Positions 14,456-24,911 of a stretch of DNA of 36,742 nucleotides are shown here, in pieces. Position 1 is the first letter of the stretch. Every line of letters starts with the position of its first letter. The stretch lies in NCBI GenBank assembly GCA_029865265.1, contig JAOUHG010000033.1, positions 1 to 36,742 of the forward strand. The letters are read 5' to 3'. The translations under genes were made by a program, and so were the position numbers. The stretch is from Candidatus Krumholzibacteriia bacterium (GTDB lineage Bacteria; Krumholzibacteriota; Krumholzibacteriia; WVZY01; JAKEHA01). The notes under the pieces were generated by a model. The model ran no database searches. It was given only the letters and a program-made list of their open reading frames with translations, and had not been told where the DNA came from.

Positions 14456-16561
14456 ATGGCGAGGAAGATACCCCTAGATCGCGTACGCAACATCGGCATC
14501 ATGGCCCACATCGATGCCGGCAAGACCACGGCCACGGAGCGGATCCTCTTCTATACGGGGAAGACGCACCGGCTGGGCGAGGTCCATGAAGGTACGACCA
14601 CCATGGACTGGATGGTCCAGGAGCGCGAACGCGGAATCACCATCACGTCGGCGGCCACCACCTGTGCCTGGAAGAACAACAAGGGGCAGGAGATCCGCAT
14701 CAACATCATCGACACGCCCGGCCACGTGGACTTCACCGCCGAGGTGGAGCGCAGCCTGCGCGTGCTCGACGGCGCCATCGCCGTGTTCTGTGCGGTGGGC
14801 GGTGTGGAGCCCCAGTCCGAGACGGTGTGGCGGCAGGCGGACAAGTACAAGGTGCCGCGCATTGCCTTCGTCAACAAGATGGACCGCATGGGCGCGGACT
14901 TCCTGAACGTGGTGCGGATGATGCACGACCGCCTGGGAGCCAACGCGGTGCCGATCCAGTTGCCCATCGGCGCGGGCGAGCTGTTCAACGGTATCATCGA
15001 CCTGGTGCGCATGAAGGCGTTCTTCTATCACGAAGACACCAAGGGCATGACGTACGACATGGCTGAGATCCCCTCGGACCTGCTGCCGCTGGCCAAGGAG
15101 CACCGCGCCAAGCTGGTGGAGAACCTCTCCGACTTCGACGACGAGCTCATGAGCCAGTTCCTCGACTCCGGTGAAGGCTCGCAGGAGACGCTGCGCGCGG
15201 CCATGAAGCGCGCCATGCTGGAGGGCAAGTTCGTTCCCGTCATGTGCGGGTCGGCGTTCAAGAACAAGGGTGTGCAGAGGTTGCTCGACGCGGTCGTTCA
15301 CCTGCTTCCCTCTCCTGCCGACGTCCCGCCTGTCACCGGTCACGATGTGTACAGCACCACCGAGATCATCCGTAAGGCTTCCGACGACGAGCCGTTCTCC
15401 GGTCTGGTCTTCAAGATCATGACCGATCCGCATGTGGGCAAGCTCACGTATATCCGCGTCTACAGCGGCAATGTCAGCACCGGCACCACGGTGATCAACA
15501 CAACCACGAGCAAGAAGGATCGCATCGGTCGTCTCATCCAGATGCATGCCGACAAGCGCGAGGAGATCGAGACGGTTTACTGCGGCGACATCTGCGCCGT
15601 CATCGGCCTGAAGGACGCGCGCACCGGCGACACGCTGTGCGACATGAAGAACCCCGTCGTGCTCGAGCGCATGCACTTCCCCGAGCCGGTGTTGTCGGTT
15701 GCCATCGAGCCCAAGACGGCCGGCGACCAGGAGAAGCTGTCCGAGGCGCTCATCAAGCTGTCCGATGAGGATCCCACCTTCCAGGTGCGCACCGACGATG
15801 AGACGGGTCAGACCCTCATCTCCGGCATGGGCGAGCTGCACCTCGAGATTCTGGTGGACCGCATGTTGCGCGAGTTCAAGGTGAGCGCCAACGTCGGCAA
15901 GCCGCAGGTGGCCTACAAGGAGGCCTTCGGCAAGCCGGTGGAAGCGGAGCACAAGTTCGTCAAGCAGTCCGGCGGCCGCGGCCAGTATGGCCACGTGGTC
16001 ATCCACTGCGAGCCGGCCGACGAGGGCGTGGACTTCGTGTTCGAGAACAAGGTTGTGGGCGGCACCGTCCCGCGCGAGTACGTTCCCGCGGTCGAAAAGG
16101 GCATCAAGGGTGCCCTCACCGCCGGCGTGCTGGCCGGCTACCCCGTGGTCGGGGTGAAGGTGCAGCTGCTGGACGGCTCGTACCACGAGGTCGACTCCAG
16201 CGAAATCGCCTTTCAGGTGGCCGCGTCCATGGCGTTCAAGGAAGCCATGCGCAAGTCCAACCCGAAGCTCATCGAGCCCATCATGGAAGTCGAAGTCGTC
16301 GTGCCCAAGGAGTACATGGGCGACGTCATGGGCGATCTGAGTTCGCGCCGCGGCAAGATCGGCGGCATGACGCAGCGCCAGGAGGCGCAGGTCATCGCGG
16401 CGCGCGTGCCGCTGGCCGAGATGTTTGGTTATGCAACGGCGCTTCGTTCGCTCACCCAGGGGCGCGCCGTATACACGATGCAGTTTGCGTGCTACGAAGC
16501 CGCGCCCAAGAGCGTGGCCGAGGAAGTCATCAGCAAGTTCCAGGGGAAAGTGGCGAACTGA
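14456..16561 (+). CDS. fusA: Elongation factor G
   Basis: A 701-residue EF-G with the GTPase motifs AHIDAGKT (17-24), RGIT switch I (59-62), DTPGH (86-90) and NKMD (140-143). Domains II to V follow, including [10 protein letters not shown] and the domain IV loop segment [10 protein letters not shown]. It translocates tRNA and mRNA on the ribosome using GTP. The start is ATG at 14456, which begins the usual [20 protein letters not shown]; an in-frame GTG at 14417 would add 13 unrelated residues. GGAGGA at 14437-14442 is somewhat far, so the ribosome-binding site is not ideal. tuf follows after 42 bases. Confidence 0.97.
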   Translation: MARKIPLDRVRNIGIMAHIDAGKTTATERILFYTGKTHRLGEVHEGTTTMDWMVQERERGITITSAATTCAWKNNKGQEIRINIIDTPGHVDFTAEVERSLRVLDGAIAVFCAVGGVEPQSETVWRQADKYKVPRIAFVNKMDRMGADFLNVVRMMHDRLGANAVPIQLPIGAGELFNGIIDLVRMKAFFYHEDTKGMTYDMAEIPSDLLPLAKEHRAKLVENLSDFDDELMSQFLDSGEGSQETLRAAMKRAMLEGKFVPVMCGSAFKNKGVQRLLDAVVHLLPSPADVPPVTGHDVYSTTEIIRKASDDEPFSGLVFKIMTDPHVGKLTYIRVYSGNVSTGTTVINTTTSKKDRIGRLIQMHADKREEIETVYCGDICAVIGLKDARTGDTLCDMKNPVVLERMHFPEPVLSVAIEPKTAGDQEKLSEALIKLSDEDPTFQVRTDDETGQTLISGMGELHLEILVDRMLREFKVSANVGKPQVAYKEAFGKPVEAEHKFVKQSGGRGQYGHVVIHCEPADEGVDFVFENKVVGGTVPREYVPAVEKGIKGALTAGVLAGYPVVGVKVQLLDGSYHEVDSSEIAFQVAASMAFKEAMRKSNPKLIEPIMEVEVVVPKEYMGDVMGDLSSRRGKIGGMTQRQEAQVIAARVPLAEMFGYATALRSLTQGRAVYTMQFACYEAAPKSVAEEVISKFQGKVAN

Positions 16562-16603
16562 CGCCCACGCTGAACTCTTAGGACGACAGGTAAGGAGGAT
16601 CCG

Positions 16604-17791
<1,188 letters not shown>

Positions 17792-17815
17792 GTGCGTGCT
17801 GAGAGGAGCCCAGCG

Positions 17816-18124
17816 TTGGAAGGCCAGAGAATCAGAATCAAGTTGAAGGCGTACGAGCACGCGACACTCGATCGCACCACGGATGACATCGTCCGCACGG
17901 CGCGGCGCACGGGCGCCCGCGTCATCGGGCCGATTCCACTTCCGACGCGACGCTCGGTGTACACGGTTCTCCGTTCGCCGCACGTGAACAAGAAGTCACG
18001 TGAACAGTTTGAGATTCGAATCCACAAACGGCTGATCGACCTGACGCACACGACGCAGCAGACGATCGACGATTTGACGAAGCTCGTCCTTCCGGCGGGC
18101 GTGGACATCGAGATCAAAACGTAG
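17816..18124 (+). CDS. rpsJ: 30S ribosomal protein S10
   Basis: A 102-residue S10: [54 protein letters not shown], ending [10 protein letters not shown]10 is part of the 30S head and partners NusB/NusG in antitermination. The start is TTG at 17816, with GAGAGGAG seven bases upstream and the family N-terminus beginning right after it. A GTG at 17792, the triplet after the tuf stop, would add eight unrelated residues and is rejected. This is the first gene of the S10 operon; rplC follows after 8 bases. Confidence 0.95.
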   Translation: MEGQRIRIKLKAYEHATLDRTTDDIVRTARRTGARVIGPIPLPTRRSVYTVLRSPHVNKKSREQFEIRIHKRLIDLTHTTQQTIDDLTKLVLPAGVDIEIKT

Positions 18125-18132
18125 GTTCAGCC

Positions 18133-18753
18133 ATGATGCTAATCGGCAAAAAAATTGGAATGACACAGATATTCGAGCCGTCCGGCAGGGTGATCCCGGT
18201 GTCGGTCGTCGAGGTGGGGCCCTGCCCCATCATCCAGGTGAAGACCCCCGAGAAGGAAGGCTACGGCGCCATCCAGATCGGTTTCGACGAGACCAAGGCG
18301 TCCCGCGTGAACAAGCCGGAGGCCGGCCACTTCAAGCAGGCGGGCGTACCCGTGCGACGCATTCTGCGCGAGGTTCGCGTGGACGATCCCGCCACCTTCA
18401 AGGTGGGCGACACCCTCGACGTGAAGCTGTTCGAGGGTGCCAAGATCGTGCACGTCACCGGCACCTCGAAGGGGCGCGGTTTCGCGGGAACCATCAAACG
18501 CCACAACTTCCAGCGCGGGCGCAAGACGCACGGTAACAAGAACTATCGCGAGCCCGGTTCGACCGGGTCGTCCGCGTATCCGTCGCGAATCATGCCCGGC
18601 AAACGCATGCCGGGGCGCATGGGCGGCGTCAAGCGCACCACGCGCAACCTGACGCTGGTACAGATCGACGCGGAGAACAACCTGCTGTTCATCAAGGGCA
18701 GCATTCCCGGCGCGAACAACGGCATCGTGTTCGTCCGCTCGGACGCGAGGTAG
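18133..18753 (+). CDS. rplC: 50S ribosomal protein L3
   Basis: A 206-residue L3. It starts MLIGKKIGMTQIFEPSGRVIPV and continues with GPCPIIQVKTPEKEGYGAIQ. The conserved KGRGFAGTIKRHNF and GSTGSSAYPSRIMPGKRMPGRMG make up the long rRNA-contacting loop near the peptidyl-transferase centre. Two consecutive ATG codons (18133 and 18136) begin the gene and either may be used. The gene lies 8 bases after rpsJ and 3 bases before rplD, in standard S10-operon order, with no promoter between. Confidence 0.97.
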   Translation: MMLIGKKIGMTQIFEPSGRVIPVSVVEVGPCPIIQVKTPEKEGYGAIQIGFDETKASRVNKPEAGHFKQAGVPVRRILREVRVDDPATFKVGDTLDVKLFEGAKIVHVTGTSKGRGFAGTIKRHNFQRGRKTHGNKNYREPGSTGSSAYPSRIMPGKRMPGRMGGVKRTTRNLTLVQIDAENNLLFIKGSIPGANNGIVFVRSDAR

Positions 18754-18756
18754 ACC

Positions 18757-19389
18757 ATGGCGACGGCCAATTGCTTCGAAAAAGACGGCAAGAGCGCGGG
18801 CACGGTTGACCTGCCCAAGGCGTTGTTCGACGCCGAGGTGAACGAGTTCGTCGTGCACGAAGCGGTGGTGGCGTATCTCGCCAACCAGCGCCAGGGCACC
18901 GTGAACACCAAGGAGCGCTCGGATGTGCGCGGCGGTGGCAGGAAGCCGTGGCGGCAGAAGGGCACCGGCCGCGCGCGCGCCGGAACCATTCGTTCGCCGC
19001 TGTGGCGTGGTGGCGGCACCGTTTTCGGTCCGCACCCGCGCGACCACCGCGTCAAAATGAACAAGAAGGTCAAGCGCATCGCGCTGTGTTCCTCGCTCAC
19101 CAGTCGCGCCCGCGACGGAAATGTCGTCGTGGTGAAGTCGCTGGATTTCGACGTGCCCAGGACGAAGGATTTCGCCGGGCTGCTCAAGAGTGTGGGCGCC
19201 TATCCCGACAAGAAGACGCTGGTGGTTCTCGACAAGGCGCACCCGGCCACCATCAAGTCGGTGCGCAACATCGACCATGTTCGCGTGACGCTGGCGGATT
19301 CGGTGAGCACCTACGACGTGGTGTGGGCCGAGAAGCTGGTTGTGTCGAGCGCGGCGCTCAGCCGCATGGAAGAGGTGTTTGCGTCATGA
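18757..19389 (+). CDS. rplD: 50S ribosomal protein L4
   Basis: A 210-residue L4/L1e. It has the conserved block VAYLANQRQGTVNTKERSDV, the GGGRKPWRQKGTGRARAG tunnel-lining loop, PLWRGGGTVFGPHPRD, and a C-terminal Rossmann-like part ending [11 protein letters not shown]4 lines the peptide exit tunnel; in E. coli it also represses the S10 operon, but no matching leader was recognised here. The start is ATG at 18757. The stop TGA overlaps the rplW start (ATGA at 19386-19389), which implies translational coupling. Confidence 0.97.
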   Translation: MATANCFEKDGKSAGTVDLPKALFDAEVNEFVVHEAVVAYLANQRQGTVNTKERSDVRGGGRKPWRQKGTGRARAGTIRSPLWRGGGTVFGPHPRDHRVKMNKKVKRIALCSSLTSRARDGNVVVVKSLDFDVPRTKDFAGLLKSVGAYPDKKTLVVLDKAHPATIKSVRNIDHVRVTLADSVSTYDVVWAEKLVVSSAALSRMEEVFAS

Positions 19390-19694
19390 GGACCAGCGAC
19401 ATTCGCTTCATCATCGATGCGCCCATGCTCACCGAGAAGAGCGCGGTGCTCAAGGAAAGCAAGAATCGCTACGTGTTTCGTGTCGATCGTAATGCCAACA
19501 AGCGGGAGATCAAGGAAGCGGTGGAGAAGCTCTTCAATGTGAAGGTGCTCGACGTACGCACCGCGATGTTCCCAGGCAAGATGACAGTGGTAATGAACAA
19601 GTCGGGCCGCTTCGCCGGCGCGCGCAAGCCGTGGAAGAAGGCATACGTGACCCTGGCCGAGGGCCAGACGATAGAAGCCTTCGATATCGCCTGA
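19386..19694 (+). CDS. rplW: 50S ribosomal protein L23
   Basis: A 102-residue L23: [54 protein letters not shown], then the [19 protein letters not shown] segment and the end [12 protein letters not shown]23 sits at the tunnel exit and is the docking site for trigger factor and SRP. It begins with an ATG that overlaps the rplD stop by four bases, so it is probably translated by reinitiation. rplB follows after 17 bases with AAGGA as its ribosome-binding site. Confidence 0.96.
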   Translation: MRTSDIRFIIDAPMLTEKSAVLKESKNRYVFRVDRNANKREIKEAVEKLFNVKVLDVRTAMFPGKMTVVMNKSGRFAGARKPWKKAYVTLAEGQTIEAFDIA

Positions 19695-19711
19695 GCCAAG
19701 AAGGAACTGCG

Positions 19712-20551
19712 ATGGGTGTCAAAAAGTTCAGACCGATTACGCCGACGCTGCGCTATCGCACCGTGTCGGACTTTGCCGAGATCACCAAGGTGGGTCCGGA
19801 AAAGTCCCTCACCGAGGGACTCAAGAAGTCCGGGGGGCGCAACAACCTCGGACGCCAGACCGCGCGTCGTCACGGTGGCGGGCACAAGCGCCTGTACCGG
19901 ATCGTCGACTTCAAGCGCCGCAAGACGGATGTTCCCGCCAAGGTGGCATCCATCGAATACGATCCGAACCGCACCTCGCGCATCGCGCTGTTGCAGTACG
20001 CGGATGGCGAGAAGAGCTACATCATCGCGCCCAACGACCTCAAGGTGGGCGACACGGTGATGGCGGGCAGCGAGGCCGACATCAAGCCGGGCAACGCGCT
20101 GCCGCTGGAGAAGATTCCGGTGGGCACCATGGTGCACAACATCGAGCTGGTGGCGGGCAAGGGCGGCCAGATGGCGCGCTCGGCGGGCTCGTTCGCACAG
20201 CTCATGGCCAAGGACGGCGACTATGCCACCCTGCGCCTGCCTTCGGGTGAGATGCGCATGGTGCGCAGGGAGTGTTTCGCCACCGTGGGCCAGGTGGGCA
20301 ACCTGGATCACGAGAACGTGGTGAGTGGCAAGGCCGGGCGCACGCGCTGGCTGGGACGGCGTCCCACCGTGCGCGGTGTTGCGATGAACCCGGTGGATCA
20401 CCCGCTCGGCGGCGGCGAGGGCAAGTCCAGCGGCGGACGCCCGGGTTGCAGCCCTTCGGGCCGGCCGGATGGGCGCAAGACGCGCAAGCACAGAAAGTCC
20501 AGCACGCGGTTGATCATTCGTCGCCGCGGCAAGAAGAAGACGGAAGGATAA
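19712..20551 (+). CDS. rplB: 50S ribosomal protein L2
   Basis: A 279-residue L2. It has [37 protein letters not shown], the core [12 protein letters not shown], and the C-terminal [20 protein letters not shown] with [13 protein letters not shown]. It ends in a basic [14 protein letters not shown] tail. The conserved DHP histidine near the peptidyl-transferase centre is present; the usual HPHGGG reads HPLGGG here, a minor variation. The ATG at 19712 follows AAGGAACTGCG, and upstream in-frame codons overlap rplW and are not family-like. L2 is needed for subunit association and peptidyl transfer. Confidence 0.97.
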   Translation: MGVKKFRPITPTLRYRTVSDFAEITKVGPEKSLTEGLKKSGGRNNLGRQTARRHGGGHKRLYRIVDFKRRKTDVPAKVASIEYDPNRTSRIALLQYADGEKSYIIAPNDLKVGDTVMAGSEADIKPGNALPLEKIPVGTMVHNIELVAGKGGQMARSAGSFAQLMAKDGDYATLRLPSGEMRMVRRECFATVGQVGNLDHENVVSGKAGRTRWLGRRPTVRGVAMNPVDHPLGGGEGKSSGGRPGCSPSGRPDGRKTRKHRKSSTRLIIRRRGKKKTEG

Positions 20552-20560
20552 GAGGTCGAT

Positions 20561-20848
20561 ATGGCGAGGAGTCTCAAGAAGGGGCCGTTCATTGACGAGA
20601 AGCTTCTGAAGAAGGTCACGACGATGAACCAGAAGGGCGAGAGGCGCGTCATCAAGACGTGGGCCCGCCGCTCGACGATTTCGCCGGAGATGATCGGTCA
20701 CACGCTGGCGGTTCACAACGGCAAGCAATTCATTCCGGTCTACGTGACGGAGAACATGGTGGGACACAAGGTCGGCGAGTTTTCGCTGACGCGCCAGTTC
20801 CGCGGCCATACGCACAAGACCAAGGAAGAGAAAGCGGCCAAGAAGTAG
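20561..20848 (+). CDS. rpsS: 30S ribosomal protein S19
   Basis: A 95-residue S19: [19 protein letters not shown], then [40 protein letters not shown] and [17 protein letters not shown], with a short Lys-rich end. S19 forms a complex with S13 in the 30S head and contacts the A-site tRNA. It sits 9 bases after rplB and 27 bases before rplV, with no break in the operon. Its length is close to the usual 92-93 residues. Confidence 0.97.
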   Translation: MARSLKKGPFIDEKLLKKVTTMNQKGERRVIKTWARRSTISPEMIGHTLAVHNGKQFIPVYVTENMVGHKVGEFSLTRQFRGHTHKTKEEKAAKK

Positions 20849-20875
20849 TTCAACGGCCATCAACAGGACGGAATC

Positions 20876-21232
20876 ATGGACGCGTACGCAGTATCCAAAC
20901 ATGTCGGCTTCCCGCCGCGCAAGGTTCGCCAGCTGGCGGACCTGGTTCGCGGTCAGAATGTCGACAACGCCCTCGTTACGCTGCGCCTGACCAGGCGGGC
21001 GGCGTCGGCGGCGGTGAGCAAGACCATCCGGTCGGCCATGCACAACCTCGTCAACAAGCACGGCGGGGCGGTTTCGGCCGAGGACATGTTCGTCAAGTCG
21101 ATCCTGATCGACGAGGGACGGACCCTGTACCGCATACGGCCGCGTGCGCAGGGCCGGGCATACCGGATTCGCAAGCGCAGCAGTCACATCAAGGTAATCG
21201 TGTCGTTGACGGAGGGAGCCGAGAATGCGTAG
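20876..21232 (+). CDS. rplV: 50S ribosomal protein L22
   Basis: A 118-residue L22. The N-terminal half (KHVGFPPRKVRQLADLVRGQ) binds 23S rRNA. The long beta hairpin (RTLYRIRPRAQGRAYRIRKR) reaches into the exit tunnel and is the region altered in macrolide resistance elsewhere; it looks ordinary here. The end, SSHIKVIVSL, is family-typical. The start is ATG at 20876 behind ACAGGACGGAATC. rpsC begins 30 bases after the stop. Confidence 0.96.
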   Translation: MDAYAVSKHVGFPPRKVRQLADLVRGQNVDNALVTLRLTRRAASAAVSKTIRSAMHNLVNKHGGAVSAEDMFVKSILIDEGRTLYRIRPRAQGRAYRIRKRSSHIKVIVSLTEGAENA

Positions 21233-21262
21233 CGGCGACAGAGCAGTGTGGAGGTTGATGTA

Positions 21263-21934
21263 ATGGGACAGAAGACCCATCCCGTCGGTTTTCGTCTGGG
21301 GATCAACCGGACCTGGGACTCGCGCTGGTTCTCGTCCAAGGACTACGCCAAGTGGCTGGACGAGGACATCAAGGTTCGCAACTACGTCAAGCGACGTCTG
21401 TTCCGCGCCGGCGTGGCCCGCATTGAGATCGAGCGCTCGGGCGAGAAGGCCATCGTCAACATCTTTACGGCGCGTCCGGGCATGGTCATCGGCCGCAAGG
21501 GGTCGGAAGTCGACCTGCTGCGCGAAGAACTGAAGCAGCGTTGCGGGCGAGAGGTGCAGATCAACATCAAGGACGTCAAGAAGCCCGAGCTGAACGCGCA
21601 ACTGGTGGCCGAGCACATCGCCATGCAGTTGACGCAACGCGTCGCCTTCCGCCGCGCCATGAAGAAGACGCTGCAGTCGGCAATGCGCATGGGCGCGCAG
21701 GGCATCAAGGTGCAGTGTTCGGGCCGGCTGGGCGGTTCGGAAATCGCGCGCTGCGAGGGTTACCACGAGGGGCGGGTTCCGCTCCACACGCTGCGCGCCG
21801 ACATCGACTTTGCGCGCGCCACCGCCCACACCACGTTTGGTTGCGTGGGCGTGAAGGTTTGGATCTACAAGGGCGAGATCTTCCCCGAGGAGTTCAAGAA
21901 GTCGCTCGCTCGGGCCGGAGAGGGGGCCAAGTAA
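21263..21934 (+). CDS. rpsC: 30S ribosomal protein S3
   Basis: A 223-residue S3 starting [20 protein letters not shown]. The KH domain has [14 protein letters not shown] with the GxxG loop GRKG. The C-terminal domain has ARMEI-type signatures such as [17 protein letters not shown] and [20 protein letters not shown], ending [10 protein letters not shown] plus a short tail. S3 forms the mRNA entry tunnel with S4 and S5, both encoded here. ATG 21263 follows GGAGG (21250-21254) by eight bases; a GTG at 21248 overlaps the Shine-Dalgarno region and is rejected. Confidence 0.97.
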   Translation: MGQKTHPVGFRLGINRTWDSRWFSSKDYAKWLDEDIKVRNYVKRRLFRAGVARIEIERSGEKAIVNIFTARPGMVIGRKGSEVDLLREELKQRCGREVQINIKDVKKPELNAQLVAEHIAMQLTQRVAFRRAMKKTLQSAMRMGAQGIKVQCSGRLGGSEIARCEGYHEGRVPLHTLRADIDFARATAHTTFGCVGVKVWIYKGEIFPEEFKKSLARAGEGAK

Positions 21935-21937
21935 GTC

Positions 21938-22354
21938 ATGTTGATGCCGAAGCGCGTAAAACACCGCAAGCAACAGCGCGGGCGCATGAGCGGACAGGCT
22001 ACCCGTGGCTCGTCGATCTCGTTCGGTGAGTACGGTCTGAAGGCCCTGGAGCCGCAGTGGATCACCAACCGCCAGATCGAGGCGGCCCGTGTGGCGATCA
22101 CGCGACACATGAAGCGTGCCGGTAAGCTCTGGATCCGGATCTTTCCGGACAAGCCGGTCACGGTGAAGCCGGCCGAGACGCGCATGGGTAAGGGAAAGGG
22201 CAGCCCGGAGTACTGGGTTGCCGTGGTCAAGCCCGGCCGGGTGTTGTTTGAACTGGAGGGCGTACCGGCGGATGTGGCGCAGCGTGCCCTTGACCTGGCG
22301 GCTTCCAAGCTGCCCCTCAAGACCAAGTTCGTGCGGCGCAATCAGGAGGACTAG
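21938..22354 (+). CDS. rplP: 50S ribosomal protein L16
   Basis: A 138-residue L16: [59 protein letters not shown], the conserved [20 protein letters not shown] segment with [13 protein letters not shown], and KLPLKTKFV near the end. L16 helps organise the A-site region of the 50S subunit. Only 3 bases separate it from rpsC and 3 from rpmC. The RMGKGKG segment contains the Arg that is hydroxylated in E. coli. Confidence 0.97.
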   Translation: MLMPKRVKHRKQQRGRMSGQATRGSSISFGEYGLKALEPQWITNRQIEAARVAITRHMKRAGKLWIRIFPDKPVTVKPAETRMGKGKGSPEYWVAVVKPGRVLFELEGVPADVAQRALDLAASKLPLKTKFVRRNQED

Positions 22355-22357
22355 GAG

Positions 22358-22555
22358 ATGAAGGCGCAAGAGTTGAGAGAAATGAACATCGAAGAGCTCA
22401 AGGCGCACCAGGAGACGCTGCTCGATGAGCTGGCCAACCTGCGCGTCAAGCTTGTTTTGCGCCAGTTGGACAACCCGCTGCGTGTGCGCCACCTGCGCAA
22501 GGACATCGCACGGGCCCGGACCCTCATTCGTCAGAAGCAGTTGGCCGCCAAGTAG
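22358..22555 (+). CDS. rpmC: 50S ribosomal protein L29
   Basis: A 65-residue, two-helix protein with the L29 pattern: MKAQELREMNIEELKAHQET, LANLRVKLVLRQLDNPLRV, and the conserved IARARTLIRQKQ end. L29 sits beside L23 at the tunnel exit. The start is ATG at 22358, 3 bases after the rplP stop, with AGGAG in the end of rplP. rpsQ follows after 21 bases. The identification rests on both the motif and the position in the invariant rplP-rpmC-rpsQ order. Confidence 0.95.
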   Translation: MKAQELREMNIEELKAHQETLLDELANLRVKLVLRQLDNPLRVRHLRKDIARARTLIRQKQLAAK

Positions 22556-22576
22556 CGGAGTACAGGACGGATAAAG

Positions 22577-22852
22577 ATGACGGAAACGAACGCAACGCCC
22601 CGCGAGAACCGACGCAAGACCTTCGTCGGCCTGGTGGAGAGCGCCAAGATGAACAAGACCATCGTGGTGTCGGTGGAACGTCTGGTGAAGCACAGCTCCT
22701 ACGGCAAGTACGTGAAGCGAACCACCAAGCTCTACGCCCACGACGAAGAAAACACGTGCAACATCGGGGACAAGGTCCTCGTGATGTCGACGCGGCCGCT
22801 CAGCAAGCTCAAGCGCTGGCGTCTGATCGAAGTCATCGAGCGCGCAAAGTAG
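22577..22852 (+). CDS. rpsQ: 30S ribosomal protein S17
   Basis: A 91-residue S17 of the OB-fold type. It has [60 protein letters not shown], then [20 protein letters not shown]17 is a primary 16S rRNA-binding protein of the 30S body. The N-terminal dozen residues are a non-conserved lead-in. The next gene, rplN, begins 28 bases after the stop, in standard spc-operon order. Confidence 0.96.
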   Translation: MTETNATPRENRRKTFVGLVESAKMNKTIVVSVERLVKHSSYGKYVKRTTKLYAHDEENTCNIGDKVLVMSTRPLSKLKRWRLIEVIERAK

Positions 22853-22880
22853 CCTCGAAGGAATTCGGTAGGTAACGACT

Positions 22881-23249
22881 ATGATCAGAATGCAAACCAT
22901 GCTTCAGGTTGCCGATAACTCGGGTGCAAAGCGTCTGCAGTGCATCCAGGTGATCGGATCGACGCGCAAGAACAGCGCCACCATCGGCGACATCATTTCG
23001 GTGTCGGTGAAGGTCGCCATTCCGGGCGGCCTGGTGAAGAAGGGGCAGGTGGCCAAGGCGGTAATCGTCCGCACCACCAAGGAGACGCGTCGCGACGACG
23101 GGACGTTTATCCGCTTCGATGAGAACGCCGCCGTGATCATCAACGACAACAAGGAGCCCATCGGGACCCGTATTTTCGGCCCGGTGGCGCGCGAACTGCG
23201 CGACAAGAAGTTCATGAAGATCGTTTCGCTCGCGCCTGAGGTGCTGTAG
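22881..23249 (+). CDS. rplN: 50S ribosomal protein L14
   Basis: A 122-residue L14, exactly the canonical length. It reads [95 protein letters not shown] and ends SLAPEVL. L14 contacts 16S rRNA across the subunit interface. It marks the usual beginning of the spc part. rplX starts 13 bases after the stop; the adjoining sequence shows no promoter. Confidence 0.98.
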   Translation: MIRMQTMLQVADNSGAKRLQCIQVIGSTRKNSATIGDIISVSVKVAIPGGLVKKGQVAKAVIVRTTKETRRDDGTFIRFDENAAVIINDNKEPIGTRIFGPVARELRDKKFMKIVSLAPEVL

Positions 23250-23262
23250 CACGGGAGTGGTC

Positions 23263-23580
23263 ATGGAGCGCATCGTCAAAAACGACACAGTCAAAGTTAT
23301 TTCCGGCAACTACAAGGGTAAGACCGGACGTGTGATCAAGGTGGTTCCGGACAAGAATCGCGTGATCGTGGAGAAGATCCAGCTGGTCAAGCGTCACACG
23401 CGTCCGCGGTCGCAGCAGCAGCAGGGCGGCATTATCGAGAAGGAAGCCTCGATTCATGTCTCCAATGTGATGCTGGTGTGTCCCAAATGCGGAAAGCCCT
23501 CGCGTACCCACAGCGGTACGCTTTCAGGCAAAAAGGTGCGGGTCTGCAACTCCTGCGAAGAGATGCTCACCGGCGAGTAG
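23263..23580 (+). CDS. rplX: 50S ribosomal protein L24 with zinc-ribbon C-terminus
   Basis: A 105-residue L24. The N-terminal KOW motif is KNDTVKVISGNYKGKTGRV with IKVVPDKNRVIVE; HTRPRSQQQQGGIIEKEASI is the conserved central loop. The C-terminal part carries Cys73, Cys76, Cys95 and Cys98 in two CxxC pairs (CPKCGKP and CNSC), the zinc-ribbon form found in many bacteria. ATG 23263 is preferred, with GGGAG just upstream; the in-frame GTG at 23257 adds only two residues. L24 is an assembly-initiator protein near the tunnel exit. Confidence 0.96.
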   Translation: MERIVKNDTVKVISGNYKGKTGRVIKVVPDKNRVIVEKIQLVKRHTRPRSQQQQGGIIEKEASIHVSNVMLVCPKCGKPSRTHSGTLSGKKVRVCNSCEEMLTGE

Positions 23581-23601
23581 CTGCGATCCTGACGGAGAAG
23601 A

Positions 23602-24147
23602 ATGATGGCCAGACTGCGTGAGATTTATGAGAAGGAAGTCGTCCCCGCGCTGCGGAAGGACTTCGGCTTCAAGAACGTCATGGAAGTTCCGCGTATCGAG
23701 AAGATCGTGGTCAACATGGGCGTGGGCGAGGCCGTGTCCAATGGAAAGCTGGTCGACTCCGCCATGGACGACCTGGCGCTGATCACCGGACAGAAGCCGC
23801 GTCTCAACCGCGCGCGCGTCTCGGTGGCGGCCTTCAAGCTGCGCGAGAACATGCCCATTGGCTGCAAGGTGACCCTGCGCGGCGAGCGCATGTACGAATT
23901 CTATGACCGGCTGGTAAACGTCTCGCTGCCCCGTATTCGTGACTTCCGCGGCGTGCCGTCGCGCGGTTTCGACGGGCGCGGAAACTTCACGATGGGCATC
24001 AAGGAACACATCATTTTCCCGGAGATCGAGTACGACAAGATCGTTCAGGTCTTCGGGATGGACATTACGATCGTGACGTCGGCGCGCACTGACGAGCAGG
24101 CGCTCGCGTTGCTGACGCACATGAAGATGCCGTTCCGCAAGAACTAG
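23602..24147 (+). CDS. rplE: 50S ribosomal protein L5
   Basis: A 181-residue L5. It has [96 protein letters not shown] and [21 protein letters not shown]5 binds 5S rRNA in the central protuberance. Two ATG codons in a row (23602 and 23605) are both possible starts; a GGAG lies just upstream. rpsN follows after 31 bases. Confidence 0.97.
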   Translation: MMARLREIYEKEVVPALRKDFGFKNVMEVPRIEKIVVNMGVGEAVSNGKLVDSAMDDLALITGQKPRLNRARVSVAAFKLRENMPIGCKVTLRGERMYEFYDRLVNVSLPRIRDFRGVPSRGFDGRGNFTMGIKEHIIFPEIEYDKIVQVFGMDITIVTSARTDEQALALLTHMKMPFRKN

Positions 24148-24178
24148 CGACGGCACCAAGAACGGCAGGAAGGAAACC

Positions 24179-24364
24179 GTGGCCAAGAAATCGTGGATTG
24201 TGAAATCCAATCGGACCCCGAAGTTCAAGGTGCGCGCCTATCACCGCTGCAACAAGTGCGGCCGGTCGCGCGCATACCTGCGCAGGTTCGGCCTGTGCCG
24301 AATCTGTTTCCGCGACCTCGCCCTGCAGGGCGAAGTCCCGGGCGTGGTCAAAGCTAGCTGGTAG
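24179..24364 (+). CDS. rpsN: 30S ribosomal protein S14, zinc-binding type Z
   Basis: A 61-residue short S14. Cys24, Cys27, Cys40 and Cys43 form [20 protein letters not shown], the zinc-binding (C+) arrangement. It ends [11 protein letters not shown], the typical type Z C-terminus, rather than the 101-residue zinc-free form of E. coli. The start is GTG at 24179, giving [20 protein letters not shown] lies just upstream. S14 is located in the 30S head. A longer than usual gap follows before rpsH. Confidence 0.97.
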   Translation: MAKKSWIVKSNRTPKFKVRAYHRCNKCGRSRAYLRRFGLCRICFRDLALQGEVPGVVKASW

Positions 24365-24493
24365 GTATCCGCGCGGACCGTTCGGACGTTCTCCGCTCAG
24401 GTCCTCGCGCGAACGATCTATAAGAGCGCGCTGCGGAAATCGCGTCGAACGTCCGATACGATCCGCTAGCGTCGGAAGAGAGAAGAGAAAATT
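24365..24493 (+). other. 129-base gap between rpsN and rpsH
   Basis: This is the longest non-coding gap inside the otherwise tight spc operon. It contains TATAAG (24419-24424), which resembles a -10 box, but nothing close to TTGACA lies 16-18 bases upstream. GGACC (24375-24379) could pair with GGTCC (24400-24404) around a 20-base loop. A GGAAGAGAGAAGAG purine run precedes the rpsH start. S8 represses the spc operon in E. coli, so a regulatory leader is possible here, but I cannot recognise an S8 site. Confidence 0.3.
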
Positions 24494-24892
24494 ATGGCGA
24501 TGACAGATCCGATTGCGGACTACCTGACGAGGCTGCGCAACGCCTCGAATTCGAAGCAGAAGTACGTGGACATCCCGGCATCGCGCGTGAAGGCGCAGAT
24601 GAGCAAGATCCTGCTCGATTCCGGCTATGTGAGCGGGGTGAAGTACATCGAGGACGACCGCCAGGGGCTCCTGCGGGTCTACCTGAAGTACACCCGCGAG
24701 AACACGCCGGTGATTGCCGGTGCGCAGCGCGTCAGCCGCCCCAGCCGCAGGGTGTACACGGGCCGCACGCACCTGCCACGCGTACTTGGCGGCTACGGCA
24801 TCGCCATAGTGTCGACGTCACAGGGTATTCTCACCGACATCGAGTGCCGCAAGCGTGGCATCGGCGGCGAGATCATGTGCGAAGTCTGGTAA
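24494..24892 (+). CDS. rpsH: 30S ribosomal protein S8
   Basis: A 132-residue S8. It has MAMTDPIADYLTRLRNASNS, VDIPASRVKAQMSKILLDSG, the middle YLKYTRENTPVIAGAQRVSR, PSRRVYTGRTHLPRVLGGYG and the signature IVSTSQGILTDIECRKRGIG, ending GEIMCEVW. S8 is a primary 16S rRNA binder and in E. coli the spc-operon repressor. The start is ATG at 24494 behind a purine-rich GGAAGAGAGAAGAG. rplF begins 19 bases after the stop. Confidence 0.97.
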   Translation: MAMTDPIADYLTRLRNASNSKQKYVDIPASRVKAQMSKILLDSGYVSGVKYIEDDRQGLLRVYLKYTRENTPVIAGAQRVSRPSRRVYTGRTHLPRVLGGYGIAIVSTSQGILTDIECRKRGIGGEIMCEVW

Positions 24893-24911
24893 CGAAACGG
24901 ACGGTTTGAAG

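Noticed and set aside
24396-24424. Promoter with -10 TATAAG before rpsH
   Set aside because: The -10-like box is good, but CTCAGG at the -35 position has no resemblance to TTGACA.
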